Positions 49,623 to 63,112 of a DNA stretch of 64,000 nucleotides are shown here, in pieces. The DNA is from Clostridia bacterium (GTDB lineage: Bacteria; Bacillota; Clostridia; Oscillospirales; Acutalibacteraceae). The stretch covers positions 46,846 through 110,845 of the forward strand of contig JAFQJH010000014.1 in the NCBI GenBank assembly GCA_017415025.1, read 5' to 3'. The notes under the pieces are model-generated. The model worked only from the letters and a program-made list of their open reading frames with translations, searched no databases and was not told the origin of the DNA. Both the position numbers and the translations under genes were made by a program. How positions within the stretch are numbered: the first letter of the stretch is position 1; each line of letters opens with the position of its first letter.

Positions 49623-50804
49623 TTAGAATACAATCCTTGCCGGATAGCTTGAAAGCTTTGCAAAGAAGAGTGCAACCTTATCCATAAAGATCCAGAAGCC
49701 TGCCTTGAATTTGCTGATACCCATTTCCTCGCGGAAATCCTCGTATTCGTAAGCTAATTCGTTTACCGTGATAACCTCTGATTCAAAGGTATTCGGAGAA
49801 TCCTCCTTGATTGTAATAAGTCTGCTGCCTCTTACAATCTCTTTGCCGTAAGCGTTGTAGGAAATACCGGGTGAGTTGATAAGCTTGATATTCTTATACT
49901 CGGTCTCATAAGTGTTTACGTGGTCGTGACCTACAAGAACACCGAGTACGTCGCCGTTTTCAGCCATTTTATCGACCTGGCCGTAGTTTACAACACCGGG
50001 TGAGGGGGGCTCGTAGATGTGGCCCGTGAATGCGCTTGTGTTCGGGAAAATAACGGGGTAGTGCTTACCGCCGTTGTATGTTTCTGTTATAGGGTCAAGT
50101 GCATATTTAACAGAAGGAAACATAGCCTCATAAACGTCGGGCGGAATCATATGCTGGAAGGCGATAGAATAAACCGTTTCGCCTGCCTCTTCCTTGAGGT
50201 CTGCATAAGTCTCGCTGTACCATTCAATCTGGTCGGTTCTCACGCTGTCATAACCGAGTCTGTTGCCGTTTTCATCCTCTGCATAAGTGTTTGAATCGAA
50301 CATCCAGAGGTTGAACTTAACCTTTTCGCCGTCAGATGAGTAAACGGGAAGGTTATGTGTTGCCGTACCCGTAAGCTCGGGAACTGCATCGTAAGCAAGA
50401 CAGTATTTTCCGCCCGCTTCCTGATACATTTTAAGAAGCTCGTCCTTTTCAACGCCCTGCTCGTGGTCGTGATTGCCGAAAACAAGCGTAAAGTATGTCT
50501 CGTGCTCAACATAGGGAGCAACAAGCTCCTTGATTGCCTCAAGCTTTGTCTCCTTCGGTCCTACGGTGTTGTCACCGCCGAGAACAACAAGGTCGGGCTT
50601 GTAAACGTCAAGCATATAGTTGATGTAGGTGAACATTTCCTTGTGCGCGGGGTATCCGTCCTGACAGTCACAGATATGAAGAATGCTGAACTCTCCGTCA
50701 CTGCCGAACTGTAATTTTGCAGGTGCTTCAGCCGCAAAGGCAGGAATAACACTGCCGATGAGCATAAGGCACGCAAGCGTGATTGAAATTATTGTTTTTT
50801 TCAT
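49623..50804 (-). CDS. Secreted calcineurin-like metallophosphoesterase
   Basis: 393 aa with a signal peptide (MKKTIISITLACLMLIGSVIPAFA). Metallophosphoesterase motifs: ILHICDCQDG (D-x-Q in place of the usual D-x-H), VVLGGDN, VFGNHDHE and GVLVGHDHVNTY. The C-terminal 25 residues (FKAGFWIFMDKVALFFAKL...) form a hydrophobic or amphipathic helix like that of the GH3 enzyme, suggesting membrane retention. ATG 50804 follows GGAGG. It probably cleaves a phosphomonoester or diester outside the cell; substrate unknown. Confidence 0.9.
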   Translation of the reverse strand: MKKTIISITLACLMLIGSVIPAFAAEAPAKLQFGSDGEFSILHICDCQDGYPAHKEMFTYINYMLDVYKPDLVVLGGDNTVGPKETKLEAIKELVAPYVEHETYFTLVFGNHDHEQGVEKDELLKMYQEAGGKYCLAYDAVPELTGTATHNLPVYSSDGEKVKFNLWMFDSNTYAEDENGNRLGYDSVRTDQIEWYSETYADLKEEAGETVYSIAFQHMIPPDVYEAMFPSVKYALDPITETYNGGKHYPVIFPNTSAFTGHIYEPPSPGVVNYGQVDKMAENGDVLGVLVGHDHVNTYETEYKNIKLINSPGISYNAYGKEIVRGSRLITIKEDSPNTFESEVITVNELAYEYEDFREEMGISKFKAGFWIFMDKVALFFAKLSSYPARIVF

Positions 50805-50899
50805 CAAAAAACCTCCTTAACACTATAATTATACCCTTTTGCGATTGCTGCTGTCAATTAACCCAAAGTAGAAAACAAAGAGCCTTTTTTGTGAATTTT

Positions 50900-51190
50900 T
50901 CCGTCTGTCCCTGTATTTAATAAATTTTAATTTATTGGGGAGAAATAAAAAGTCAGTAGAACAATGGCGCCCCTGAAAGGGGAGCTGGCACGACGAAGTC
51001 GTGACTGAGGGGTTCGTTGCGAAGCAACGAGAAAAACAAGATAAATCAAAGAATTTTGTGGTCGCTTACGCTCCACCCATCCGCCCTGTCGGGCACCTTC
51101 CCTTTCAGGGAAGGCTACTTGTCTTTAGCTTGTTTCAAAATTGAAGAGACATCGACAAACCCCAATTTATCGAATAAAACTCGATTAATT
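50900..51190. repeat. Intergenic repeat, header plus module B (copy 2)
   Basis: AAATTTTAATTTATTGGGGAGAAATAAAAAGTCAGTAGAACAATGGCG, then CCCCTGAAAGGGGAGCTGGCACGACGAAGTCGTGACTGAGGGG, GTTGCGAAGCAAC, GGTCGCTTACGCTCCACCC and CCTTCCCTTTCAGGGAAGG. Nearly identical to the text from 63,850 to the window end. Confidence 0.85.
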
Positions 51191-51195
51191 TCGTA

Positions 51196-51550
51196 GGGTT
51201 CGGCGCTCGCCGACGTGCCGAAGATTCAGCAAAAAATAACGGCGTGTCTCAAGAACCACGCCCTACATACCTTAATACGATTGTGTTAGTAGGGGAGCAT
51301 AGTATGCTCCCGAGAATTACATCAAAATTCGCGGGCAGATGATATCTGCCCCTACCGCCTCAAATGAAACTCGCGCGGTAGGGCGGTGGCTTGCTGCCGT
51401 CGTTTATAATCGCGGCGCAGCCCCACAGCTTTTGCCGAAGGCAAATATTTCGCTTTGCGCAAGCAAAATTTCGCACACCGTAAGGCGTATTTAGCATCTG
51501 CGATAGCGGATATTTAGCTGCAGAGGATTTTCTCTGCCCCACAAACTCCC
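51196..51550. repeat. Intergenic multi-hairpin repeat, module A (copy 3)
   Basis: Directly follows module B, as in copy 1. Contains the same palindromes (GGCGTGTCTC, GGAGCATAGTATGCTCC, GGGCAGATGATATCTGCCC, GCGGTAGGGCGGTGGC). The tail differs, with a TTTGCCGAAGGCAAA and ATTTCGCTTTGCGCAAGC region. Confidence 0.85.
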
Positions 51551-51571
51551 AATTTTTATACCGAAAAAACC

Positions 51572-51600
51572 AACAGGTCGGCATCTGCCGACCTGTTTTA
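51572..51600. terminator. Terminator after the GH2 operon
   Basis: AACAGGTCGGCA/TGCCGACCTGTT, 12-bp stem with a 2-nt loop, A-run on the left that becomes the T-run for the minus strand. Confidence 0.9.
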
Positions 51601-51608
51601 GTGTAAAC

Positions 51609-56395
<4,787 letters not shown>

Positions 56396-56425
56396 ATCAA
56401 AATCCCTCCATTTTAATTTTTTGTT

Positions 56426-56454
56426 ATAATACCATATATTGTGAGATTGTTCAA
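56426..56454 (-). promoter_or_regulatory. Sigma-A promoter of the GH2 operon
   Basis: TTGAAC (complement of 56449-56454), 17-nt spacer, TATTAT (complement of 56426-56431) with a TGG extension. Confidence 0.75.
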
Positions 56455-56507
56455 TAGAAAATGCACATAAAGTGTTTTTGACGGCATAAATTTTATTGCG
56501 ATTTTTC

Positions 56508-56536
56508 TGTACAAAATAACATATTTATGATATATT
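56508..56536 (+). promoter_or_regulatory. Weak promoter of the YlmH-like gene
   Basis: TGTACA (56508-56513), 17-nt spacer, TATATT (56531-56536) with a TGA extension, divergent from the GH2 promoter. Confidence 0.5.
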
Positions 56537-56557
56537 TGTTCTGAGGTGAAACGGCAG

Positions 56558-57322
56558 ATGACGGATAACGAGCTATTATTGGCAAGGGTGGAGGATTGCA
56601 TTACCGCGTGTGATGAATCTTACCTTATAACAAGCACAAACTTTCTTGATATCTATCAGCAAAGCACGGTGATTGAATATCTGAAAAAGCGCAGTGAGGT
56701 TAAATATAAGCTTTATGGCGGCTTTGATGACAGCGAACGCAAAACAGCCGTTTTCTTTCCCGATTATGCCGACGGTGTTGATTACATAAAAGAAAATCCC
56801 GACCTTTCACCCATAACTGCTCTCAATATAAAAAAAGACAGCTTTTCCTCACTTTCACACCGCGATTACCTCGGTGCCGTAATGGGACTCGGCATCAGGC
56901 GCGAGGCTGTCGGAGATATAATCGTTTCCGATAAGGGCTGTTCGATGGCAGTCATAAAAAGCGTTGCTCCGTATATCAAAGAAAACCTTACCTCTGTCGG
57001 CAGAGGAAGTGTTAAGGTCGAAATCAGCGAAAGCTTTGACAATACAGGCAGCGAGGCTGTTTTTGAAACAAAGCGGTGTTATGTCTCCTCAATGCGGCTT
57101 GATGCCGTTGTTGCGGTCGCATTTTCGCTTTCAAGGAATACGGCGGCGGAGAAAATCCGAAGGGGAGAGGTGCTGATGAACGGCGTTGTAATGTCAAAGC
57201 CGGATACCAGAGTACCCTTCGGCGCAAAGCTTGTAATCCACGGCAGCGGAAAGGTTATAGTTGATGAAGATGTCGGTGTCACCAAAAAAGGAAGACAGGC
57301 ATTTCTTATAAAAAAATACTGA
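56558..57322 (+). CDS. YlmH-like S4-domain RNA-binding protein
   Basis: 254 aa. An N-terminal YlmH-type domain (FLDIYQQSTVIEYL, YKLYGGFDDSERKTAVFFPDYAD, ALNIKKDSFSSLSHRDYLGAVMGLGIRREAVGDIIVS) is followed by a C-terminal S4 domain (SSMRLDAVVAVAFSLSRNTAAEKIRRGEVLMNG). In B. subtilis YlmH acts in ribosome-associated quality control. Here it lies far from the ftsZ cluster. ATG 56558 is preferred because an upstream in-frame GTG overlaps the ribosome site GAGGTG. Confidence 0.9.
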   Translation: MTDNELLLARVEDCITACDESYLITSTNFLDIYQQSTVIEYLKKRSEVKYKLYGGFDDSERKTAVFFPDYADGVDYIKENPDLSPITALNIKKDSFSSLSHRDYLGAVMGLGIRREAVGDIIVSDKGCSMAVIKSVAPYIKENLTSVGRGSVKVEISESFDNTGSEAVFETKRCYVSSMRLDAVVAVAFSLSRNTAAEKIRRGEVLMNGVVMSKPDTRVPFGAKLVIHGSGKVIVDEDVGVTKKGRQAFLIKKY

Positions 57323-57340
57323 TTAAAGGTTGGTGCTTAT

Positions 57341-58069
57341 ATGTTAAATATTGCTCACAGAGGCTTCAGCGGCAAGTATCCCGAAAACACTCTTCTTGCC
57401 TTTCAGAAGGCGATTGAAGCGGGCGCAGACGGAGCGGAGCTGGATGTTCATCTGACAAAGGACAATGAGCTTGTCGTTATTCACGATGAGCGTATTGACA
57501 GAACCACGGACGGCGAGGGCTTCGTTGCAGATTACACCTACGGGGAGCTGTCACGTTTTGATGCGAGTGCAACGTTTAAGGATGTTTACGGCTTTAATAA
57601 AATTCCTACTTTGCGCGAATATTTTGAGCTTGTAAAGCCCGTTGACGGCTTTATAACCAACATCGAGCTTAAAACAGGCTTCAACGAATATCCGGGAATC
57701 GAGCAGGCTGTATATGACCTTATCAGAGAGTTCGGACTTGAGGACAGAACGATAATTTCCAGCTTCAATCATTACAGCGTAATGCGCTTCAAGGCACTTG
57801 CACCGCAGATTAAATGCGGCTATCTTGTTGCCGATTGGATTTACAACTTCGGCGAATATGCAAGCTCAAGAAATGTCGAGTGCGTTCATCCGCATTTTGT
57901 TTCACTCAACGAAGGAAGCGTTGCGGAGATTAAATCACATTGTGTTCAGATTAATACCTGGACTGTCAACACTCCCGAAGAGGTTGAACGTCTTTATAAC
58001 CTCGGGGTTGATGCCGTTATTACGAATTATCCTGATATGGCAAAAAGCGTAATTGACAGCAAAAAATAA
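57341..58069 (+). CDS. Glycerophosphodiester phosphodiesterase
   Basis: 242 aa cytoplasmic TIM-barrel enzyme that releases glycerol 3-phosphate from phospholipid head groups. Motifs: N-terminal IAHRGFSGKYPENT with catalytic His, the metal-binding ELDVHLTKD and VVIHDERIDRTTDG, and NIELK. No signal peptide. It starts 18 bp after the YlmH-like gene and is probably co-transcribed. Confidence 0.93.
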   Translation: MLNIAHRGFSGKYPENTLLAFQKAIEAGADGAELDVHLTKDNELVVIHDERIDRTTDGEGFVADYTYGELSRFDASATFKDVYGFNKIPTLREYFELVKPVDGFITNIELKTGFNEYPGIEQAVYDLIREFGLEDRTIISSFNHYSVMRFKALAPQIKCGYLVADWIYNFGEYASSRNVECVHPHFVSLNEGSVAEIKSHCVQINTWTVNTPEEVERLYNLGVDAVITNYPDMAKSVIDSKK

Positions 58070-58090
58070 TGAAAATCTTTAAAAAATCCC

Positions 58091-58119
58091 TTGAAATTCA
58101 CAATATATAGTAGTAATAT
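58091..58119 (+). promoter_or_regulatory. Sigma-A promoter of the DapA-family gene
   Basis: TTGAAA (58091-58096), 17-nt spacer, TAATAT (58114-58119). Confidence 0.75.
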
Positions 58120-58153
58120 AAACCCAAACAACAGATTTTAAGAAGGTGCTTTT

Positions 58154-59053
58154 ATGTTTACAGGTAAACCCGAAGAATTCAGAGGCGTGTATTCGTTGCT
58201 CCTTACTCCCTTCAAAGAGGATAAGTCAATCGACTACGACGTTTATGCACAGTACGTTGAGTGGCAGGCAGCAAAGGGCTCACATCATCTTTTCTCGGTA
58301 TGCGGCAGTGCAGAGATGACTACGCTTACACCCGAAGAAAGAATCAAGTGTGCCGAGATTGCCGTTAAGCACGCTAACGGTGCAGAGGTTGTCGCTACCG
58401 CTAACCTTGAGCCGACCTGGAAATATCAGGTTGAAGAGGTCAAAAGAATGGAGCAGACAGGTGTTGACGGACTTGTTTTCGTAACAAGAGGTGTCGGCGA
58501 TAAGGATGAGCAGATTGTTGATTATCTTTCAGAGCTTGCCGAGCATACAACGCTTCCCGTTCTTCTCTATGAGTTCCCCGGTTTCCAGCCGCACTGTATG
58601 TCAGGCAAGGCTTACGGTGAGCTTGTTAAAAACAGCAAGTTCAAGGGCATCAAGGATACGACCTGTTCACTTGACCGCATAAAGGAAAAAATTGCCGTTC
58701 AGGGCGAATCGGCAGTTCTTCAGGCAAATATCCCGTTCCTCTTTGATGCCTACGTTGCAGGCGCAAGAGGTGTCTGTGCAACTCCTACATCCTGCGGTGC
58801 AGGTCTTTTCCGTAAGATGTACGATGAGTTCTTTGTTGAAAATAACATCGAAAAAGCTCGCGAAACATACAACGAGATTATTCTTCTTGATAATGCAATC
58901 GACAGCGGCTTTAACGCAAGCGCAAAATACCTTGTTCAGCTTCAGGGTATCCCGATGACAACCGTAACAAGAACAGGCTCCAAGGTTGACGCACCGAGAA
59001 GAAGAAGCATCGAAGCTTTCCACGAATACGCAACCAACAAGGGTATCCTTTAA
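58154..59053 (+). CDS. DapA/NanA-family class I aldolase
   Basis: 299 aa TIM-barrel protein that forms a Schiff base with a Lys. The catalytic Tyr lies in LLYEFPG and the Lys in FKGIKDTT. The usual SGTTGE of dihydrodipicolinate synthase is replaced by CGSAEMTTLTPEER, so this is probably not DapA itself but a related aldolase for another keto acid. ATG 58154 follows AGAAGGTGC. Its own promoter and terminator make it a single-gene unit, with a TetR gene downstream. Substrate unknown. Confidence 0.85.
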   Translation: MFTGKPEEFRGVYSLLLTPFKEDKSIDYDVYAQYVEWQAAKGSHHLFSVCGSAEMTTLTPEERIKCAEIAVKHANGAEVVATANLEPTWKYQVEEVKRMEQTGVDGLVFVTRGVGDKDEQIVDYLSELAEHTTLPVLLYEFPGFQPHCMSGKAYGELVKNSKFKGIKDTTCSLDRIKEKIAVQGESAVLQANIPFLFDAYVAGARGVCATPTSCGAGLFRKMYDEFFVENNIEKARETYNEIILLDNAIDSGFNASAKYLVQLQGIPMTTVTRTGSKVDAPRRRSIEAFHEYATNKGIL

Positions 59054-59081
59054 TACTTATTAAATTTGAATAAACTGTTAA

Positions 59082-59110
59082 CAAAGAGTCCGATTATCGG
59101 GCTCTTTGTT
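59082..59110 (+). terminator. Terminator after the DapA-family gene
   Basis: ACAAAGAGTCCGA/TCGGGCTCTTTGT, 13-bp stem with a TTA loop. The T-run after the stem is short. Confidence 0.75.
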
Positions 59111-59129
59111 ACATTTATGCTGTTTTGTA

Positions 59130-59156
59130 TATACATTTATGCCCGAAATGTATAAT
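59130..59156 (+). promoter_or_regulatory. Inverted-repeat operator over the tetR promoter
   Basis: TATACATTT (59130-59138) and AAATGTATA (59146-59154) form a perfect 9-bp inverted repeat with a 7-bp spacer. It overlaps the TATAAT -10 element at 59151-59156. The size and position fit autorepression by the TetR-type regulator whose gene starts 59 bp downstream. Confidence 0.65.
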
Positions 59157-59214
59157 AAGCCGTCTTGAAAACAAGTTTTTTATGTGTTAAAATCTTTCAA
59201 AAGGGGGCGTTACA

Positions 59215-59823
59215 ATGGCAACGCAAAGCTCTGGCGAAAGAACCAAGCTCTTGATAGCTGACTCATTGAGGAAGCTTATGAAAAAGAAGTCTCTTGATAA
59301 AATCAAGATTCGCGAAATAGTTGAGGATTGCGGAGTTAACCGTCAGACGTTTTATTACCATTTTCAGGATATTTATGCTCTTGTCGAATGGATTTACACC
59401 TATGACGGCAGACGTATAGTTGACGACCACAAGAACGATCCGAATTGGAACGGAATAATTATAGAGATGTTCGAATATCTCGAGGAGCATCACGAGGAAA
59501 TTCGCTGTGTTGTCAATTCCAAGGCTGATAAATTCTTCCACGATTTCATTTATGAAAAGGTCGGAACTGTTATCAGAATCTCGATTGATACTGCTTCAAA
59601 AGATATGAAGGTTCAGGAAGGCTACAAGGAGTTTATCGTTAAGTTCTATACCTACGCTATCTGCGGTGTTGTTGAAGCGTGGATGAAAAACCGTAATGCT
59701 TCCAAGCTTTCGAGCGAAGAGCTTATCCGTATGTTCACCCTGACTATCAAAGGTAATATTCAGGCGGCTCTTGCCCGCTGTGAGGCTGAAACGGCACAGT
59801 TAATAAAGGAAAATAACAGTTGA
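59215..59823 (+). CDS. TetR-family transcriptional regulator
   Basis: 202 aa. The N-terminal helix-turn-helix reads KIKIREIVEDCGVNRQTFYYHFQDIYALVEW, typical of TetR/AcrR. The C-terminal part (DhaS-like, with KFYTYAICGVVEAWMKNR) would bind a small ligand or partner. It lies between the DapA-family gene and the valS T-box; its TGA stop overlaps the -35 box of the valS promoter. The best operator candidate is in its own promoter. Regulated genes unknown. Confidence 0.9.
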   Translation: MATQSSGERTKLLIADSLRKLMKKKSLDKIKIREIVEDCGVNRQTFYYHFQDIYALVEWIYTYDGRRIVDDHKNDPNWNGIIIEMFEYLEEHHEEIRCVVNSKADKFFHDFIYEKVGTVIRISIDTASKDMKVQEGYKEFIVKFYTYAICGVVEAWMKNRNASKLSSEELIRMFTLTIKGNIQAALARCEAETAQLIKENNS

Positions 59824-59848
59824 CAAATTTAATATATAATGCTAAAAT
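59820..59848 (+). promoter_or_regulatory. Sigma-A promoter of valS
   Basis: TTGACA (59820-59825), 17-nt spacer, TAAAAT (59843-59848) with a TGC extension. The -35 overlaps the tetR stop codon. Confidence 0.85.
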
Positions 59849-59854
59849 ACTTCG

Positions 59855-60096
59855 GAAAAAGACATTGACGAAGAGGGGCTTTACCCGAACCCTTAAAGAG
59901 AGCTGTTGGTCGGTGCAAAACAGCAGGAGTTAAGTAAGGCTTGTAGCTTCCGAGTCGGAGAGAAGAAAACGAAAGTGATTAGACCTCTCCCGTTATGCTT
60001 CGTAAAAGCACCTGAAAGAGGTATTCTTATGAATACAATTTGAGTGGTACCGCGGGTTTTCAGCTCGTCTCAAAGCTTTTGAGACGGGCTTTTTTA
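59855..60096 (+). promoter_or_regulatory. T-box riboswitch controlling valS
   Basis: About 240 nt of leader. The T-box core GTGGTACCGCGG (60044-60055) with UGGU bulge would pair with a tRNA acceptor end having discriminator A, as in tRNA-Val. Stem I with its apical hairpin GCTGTTGGTCGGTGCAAAACAGC (59902-59924) precedes it; a GTA at 59934 is a possible Val specifier. The terminator AGCTCGTCTCAAA/TTTGAGACGGGCT (13-bp stem, from 60062) with T-run follows. Uncharged tRNA should prevent termination. Confidence 0.93.
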
Positions 60097-60129
60097 TTTT
60101 TTATGTTAATTATTTAGGAGGAGATATAT

Positions 60130-62829
60130 ATGGCAAAGGATCTTGCAAAACAGTATGATCCCAAGGACGTTGAAGACAGAACCTATAAATTCTGGCTTGA
60201 CGGCAAATTTTTCCACGCAAAATGCGACCCTGAAAAGCAGGCGTATACAATCGTTATACCGCCGCCGAACATCACGGGTCAGCTTCATATGGGACACGCT
60301 CTCGACAATACTCTTCAGGATATTCTTATCCGTTACAGACGTATGCAGGGCTATGACACACTCTGGCTTCCCGGCACAGACCACGCTTCAATCGCAACTG
60401 AGGCTAAAATCGTTGAAGCTATGGCGGCTGAAGGTCTTACTAAGGATGACCTCGGCAGAGAGGGCTTTCTTGAGCGCGCCTGGGACTGGAAGGAAAAGTA
60501 TGGCGGCAGAATTATTGAACAGCTTAAGAAATTAGGCTCATCCTGCGACTGGGACAGAGAGCGCTTTACTCTTGACGAGGGCTGCAGCAGAGCAGTCCGC
60601 GAGGTTTTCGTAAGACTTTATGAAAAGAACCTCATTTACCGCGGTAACAGAATGGTTAACTGGTGTCCGTATTGCCAAACATCAATTTCAGATGCTGAGG
60701 TTGAATACAGTGAGCAGGACGGTAATTTCTGGCACCTTCTTTACACGGTTAAGGAGACAGGCGAAAAGCTTGAGCTTGCAACAACAAGACCTGAGACAAT
60801 GCTCGGTGATACGGCTGTTGCAATCAATGCGGAGGATGAAAGATATGCTCATCTTCACGGCTGTCACGTCATTCTTCCGCTTCTCAATAAGGAAATTCCC
60901 ATCGTTTGCGACGAGCACGCAGATATGACAAAGGGAACAGGTGTTGTTAAAATCACACCGGCTCACGACCCCAACGACTTTGAGGTCGGCAGACGCCACA
61001 ACCTTCCTATGGTCAGAACATTTACCTATGACGGTCATATGACAGGTGCGGCTGAAAAGGCAGCTTACGACGAGCTTGTTGCAAGCGGAAAGGCTGCTGC
61101 CGACGAGCCCGAGGTTCTCGACTGCGGCAAGTATGCAGGTATGACAACAATGGAGGCCCGTAAGGCTATCCTTGCAGACCTTGAAGAGGGCGGATATATC
61201 AAATATATCGAGCCGCTCAAGCACGAGGTCGGCACTTGCTACCGCTGCCATTCAACAATTGAGCCTATGGTTTCAAAGCAGTGGTTCGTCCGTATGGAGC
61301 CTCTTGCAAAGCCTGCTATTGAAGCTGTTGAAAAGGGAGAAACTGTTTTTGTTCCCGAACGCTTCACAAAGAACTATATGAACTGGATGAGAGGTACACG
61401 CGATTGGTGTATTTCTCGTCAGCTCTGGTGGGGTCACCGTATCCCTGCGTGGTACTGTGCTGATTGCGGTGCAACTATGGTTTCAAAAACCGATATTGAT
61501 ACCTGTCCGCATTGCTCAAGCAAGAACATCGAGCAGGACAGCGACACTCTTGACACCTGGTTCTCGTCAGCACTCTGGCCGTTCTCAACTCTCGGCTGGC
61601 CTGATGAAACACCCGAGCTCAAGCATTACTATCCCACAAGCACACTTGTTACGGGCTACGATATCATTGGCTTCTGGGTAAGCCGTATGATCTTCTCCGC
61701 CCTTGAATATACAGGTCAGGTTCCGTTTGATACAGTTCTCATCCACGGTCTTGTCCGTGATGCACAGGGCAGAAAAATGTCAAAATCTCTCGGCAACGGT
61801 ATTGACCCGCTCGAGGTTATTGACAAGTACGGTGCGGATGCTCTTCGTCTTACTCTTGCAACGGGTAACAGCCCGGGTAACGATATGCGCTTCTCTGACG
61901 ATAAGGTAAGTGCAAGTCGTAACTTTGCAAATAAGATCTGGAACGCCGCAAGATTCATTCTTATGAATCTCGGTGAGGACGAAAAGGCACCTCACGTTCC
62001 CGAAAACCTTGCACTTGAGGATAAGTGGATTTTAAGCCTCTACAACAAGCTTACAAAGGAAGTAACGGACAACCTTGATAAGTTCGAGCTCGGCATTGCT
62101 CTGCAGAAGCTCTATGACTTTATCTGGGATATCTTCTGCGACTGGTATATCGAGATTGCAAAAATCCGTCTTAATTCAGGTGACGAAAAGGCTGCACAGA
62201 CAGCACGCGATATGCTTGTTTACATTATGTCGAATACACTCAAGCTTCTTCATCCGTTTATGCCGTTCATCACAGAGGAAATCTGGCAGACTCTTCCGCA
62301 CGACGGCGAGTCAATTATGATTTCCGAGTGGCCTGTATATAACGAGGAGTTCAACTTCTCCGCAGACGAGCAGGAAATGGAAAGAATTATGGAGGCAGTC
62401 CGTGCTATCCGTAACCGCAGAGCAGAAATGAACGTTCCGCCGTCAAGAAAGGCGAAGTATTATATCGCAACCGCTTATAAGGATACGTTCTGCCAGGCAG
62501 GTATCTTTATGCAGAGACTTGCATCCTGCTCCGAGGCAGAGATAGGCGACAGCTTCGAGTTTGACGATGCAGTCTGCGTTGTTACAACGGATGCGAAGAT
62601 TTACATCCCGATGGGTGACCTCGTTGACTTTGAGGCAGAAATCGCACGTCTTGAAAAGGATAAGGCAAAGGAACTCAAGGAGCTCGAATTCATTGAAAAG
62701 AAGCTCAATAACGAAAACTTCGTTGCTAAAGCACCGGCAGCAGTTGTTGAAGGTCAGCGCGAAGCCGCACAGAAGCTCCGCGACAAGATCGTAATGATCG
62801 ACGAAAGCCTTGCAAAGCTTCGCAAGTAA
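60130..62829 (+). CDS. valS: Valyl-tRNA synthetase
   Basis: 899 aa class I synthetase. HIGH-type motif PPPNITGQLHMGHAL is near residue 39 and KMSKSLGNG is the KMSKS loop. The editing domain includes TTRPETMLGDTAVAIN. WYLS-type tail helices and a C-terminal coiled coil (EAEIARLEKDKAKELKELEF) are as expected. ATG 60130 follows TAGGAGGAG. Controlled by the T-box upstream. Confidence 0.98.
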   Translation: MAKDLAKQYDPKDVEDRTYKFWLDGKFFHAKCDPEKQAYTIVIPPPNITGQLHMGHALDNTLQDILIRYRRMQGYDTLWLPGTDHASIATEAKIVEAMAAEGLTKDDLGREGFLERAWDWKEKYGGRIIEQLKKLGSSCDWDRERFTLDEGCSRAVREVFVRLYEKNLIYRGNRMVNWCPYCQTSISDAEVEYSEQDGNFWHLLYTVKETGEKLELATTRPETMLGDTAVAINAEDERYAHLHGCHVILPLLNKEIPIVCDEHADMTKGTGVVKITPAHDPNDFEVGRRHNLPMVRTFTYDGHMTGAAEKAAYDELVASGKAAADEPEVLDCGKYAGMTTMEARKAILADLEEGGYIKYIEPLKHEVGTCYRCHSTIEPMVSKQWFVRMEPLAKPAIEAVEKGETVFVPERFTKNYMNWMRGTRDWCISRQLWWGHRIPAWYCADCGATMVSKTDIDTCPHCSSKNIEQDSDTLDTWFSSALWPFSTLGWPDETPELKHYYPTSTLVTGYDIIGFWVSRMIFSALEYTGQVPFDTVLIHGLVRDAQGRKMSKSLGNGIDPLEVIDKYGADALRLTLATGNSPGNDMRFSDDKVSASRNFANKIWNAARFILMNLGEDEKAPHVPENLALEDKWILSLYNKLTKEVTDNLDKFELGIALQKLYDFIWDIFCDWYIEIAKIRLNSGDEKAAQTARDMLVYIMSNTLKLLHPFMPFITEEIWQTLPHDGESIMISEWPVYNEEFNFSADEQEMERIMEAVRAIRNRRAEMNVPPSRKAKYYIATAYKDTFCQAGIFMQRLASCSEAEIGDSFEFDDAVCVVTTDAKIYIPMGDLVDFEAEIARLEKDKAKELKELEFIEKKLNNENFVAKAPAAVVEGQREAAQKLRDKIVMIDESLAKLRK

Positions 62830-62839
62830 ATAACAAACC

Positions 62840-62880
62840 CAAGCCGTAGCAGTTCAAATTCCTGCTGCGGCTTGAAAATT
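62840..62880 (+). terminator. Terminator after valS
   Basis: AAGCCGTAGCAG/CTGCTGCGGCTT with a 9-nt loop containing TTCAAATTC. Member of the recurrent terminator family; the loop is identical to that at 63746. Confidence 0.85.
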
Positions 62881-62891
62881 TTTATAATATT

Positions 62892-62925
62892 GTAGGGCGG
62901 TGGCTTGCTGCCGCCGTTGGGTGCT
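62892..62925. repeat. Fragment of module A
   Basis: GTAGGGCGGTGGCTTGCTGCCGCCGTT, one hairpin of module A without the rest. Confidence 0.7.
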
Positions 62926-63112
62926 GTAATGATAATGTGTAGGTTTGACATCAAAAATTTGTTGTGATACAATTAAAAAAAGGATTTGCTAATACACGAC
63001 ACACAACTCCGTCCCTCTGTGTTTTAATAATAGAGCCTTAAAAAAACCGGAAAATATGCAAGTATACTCGGTAAAAAATCAACTATCGTTATTGATATGT
63101 ATTGGTGGTAAT

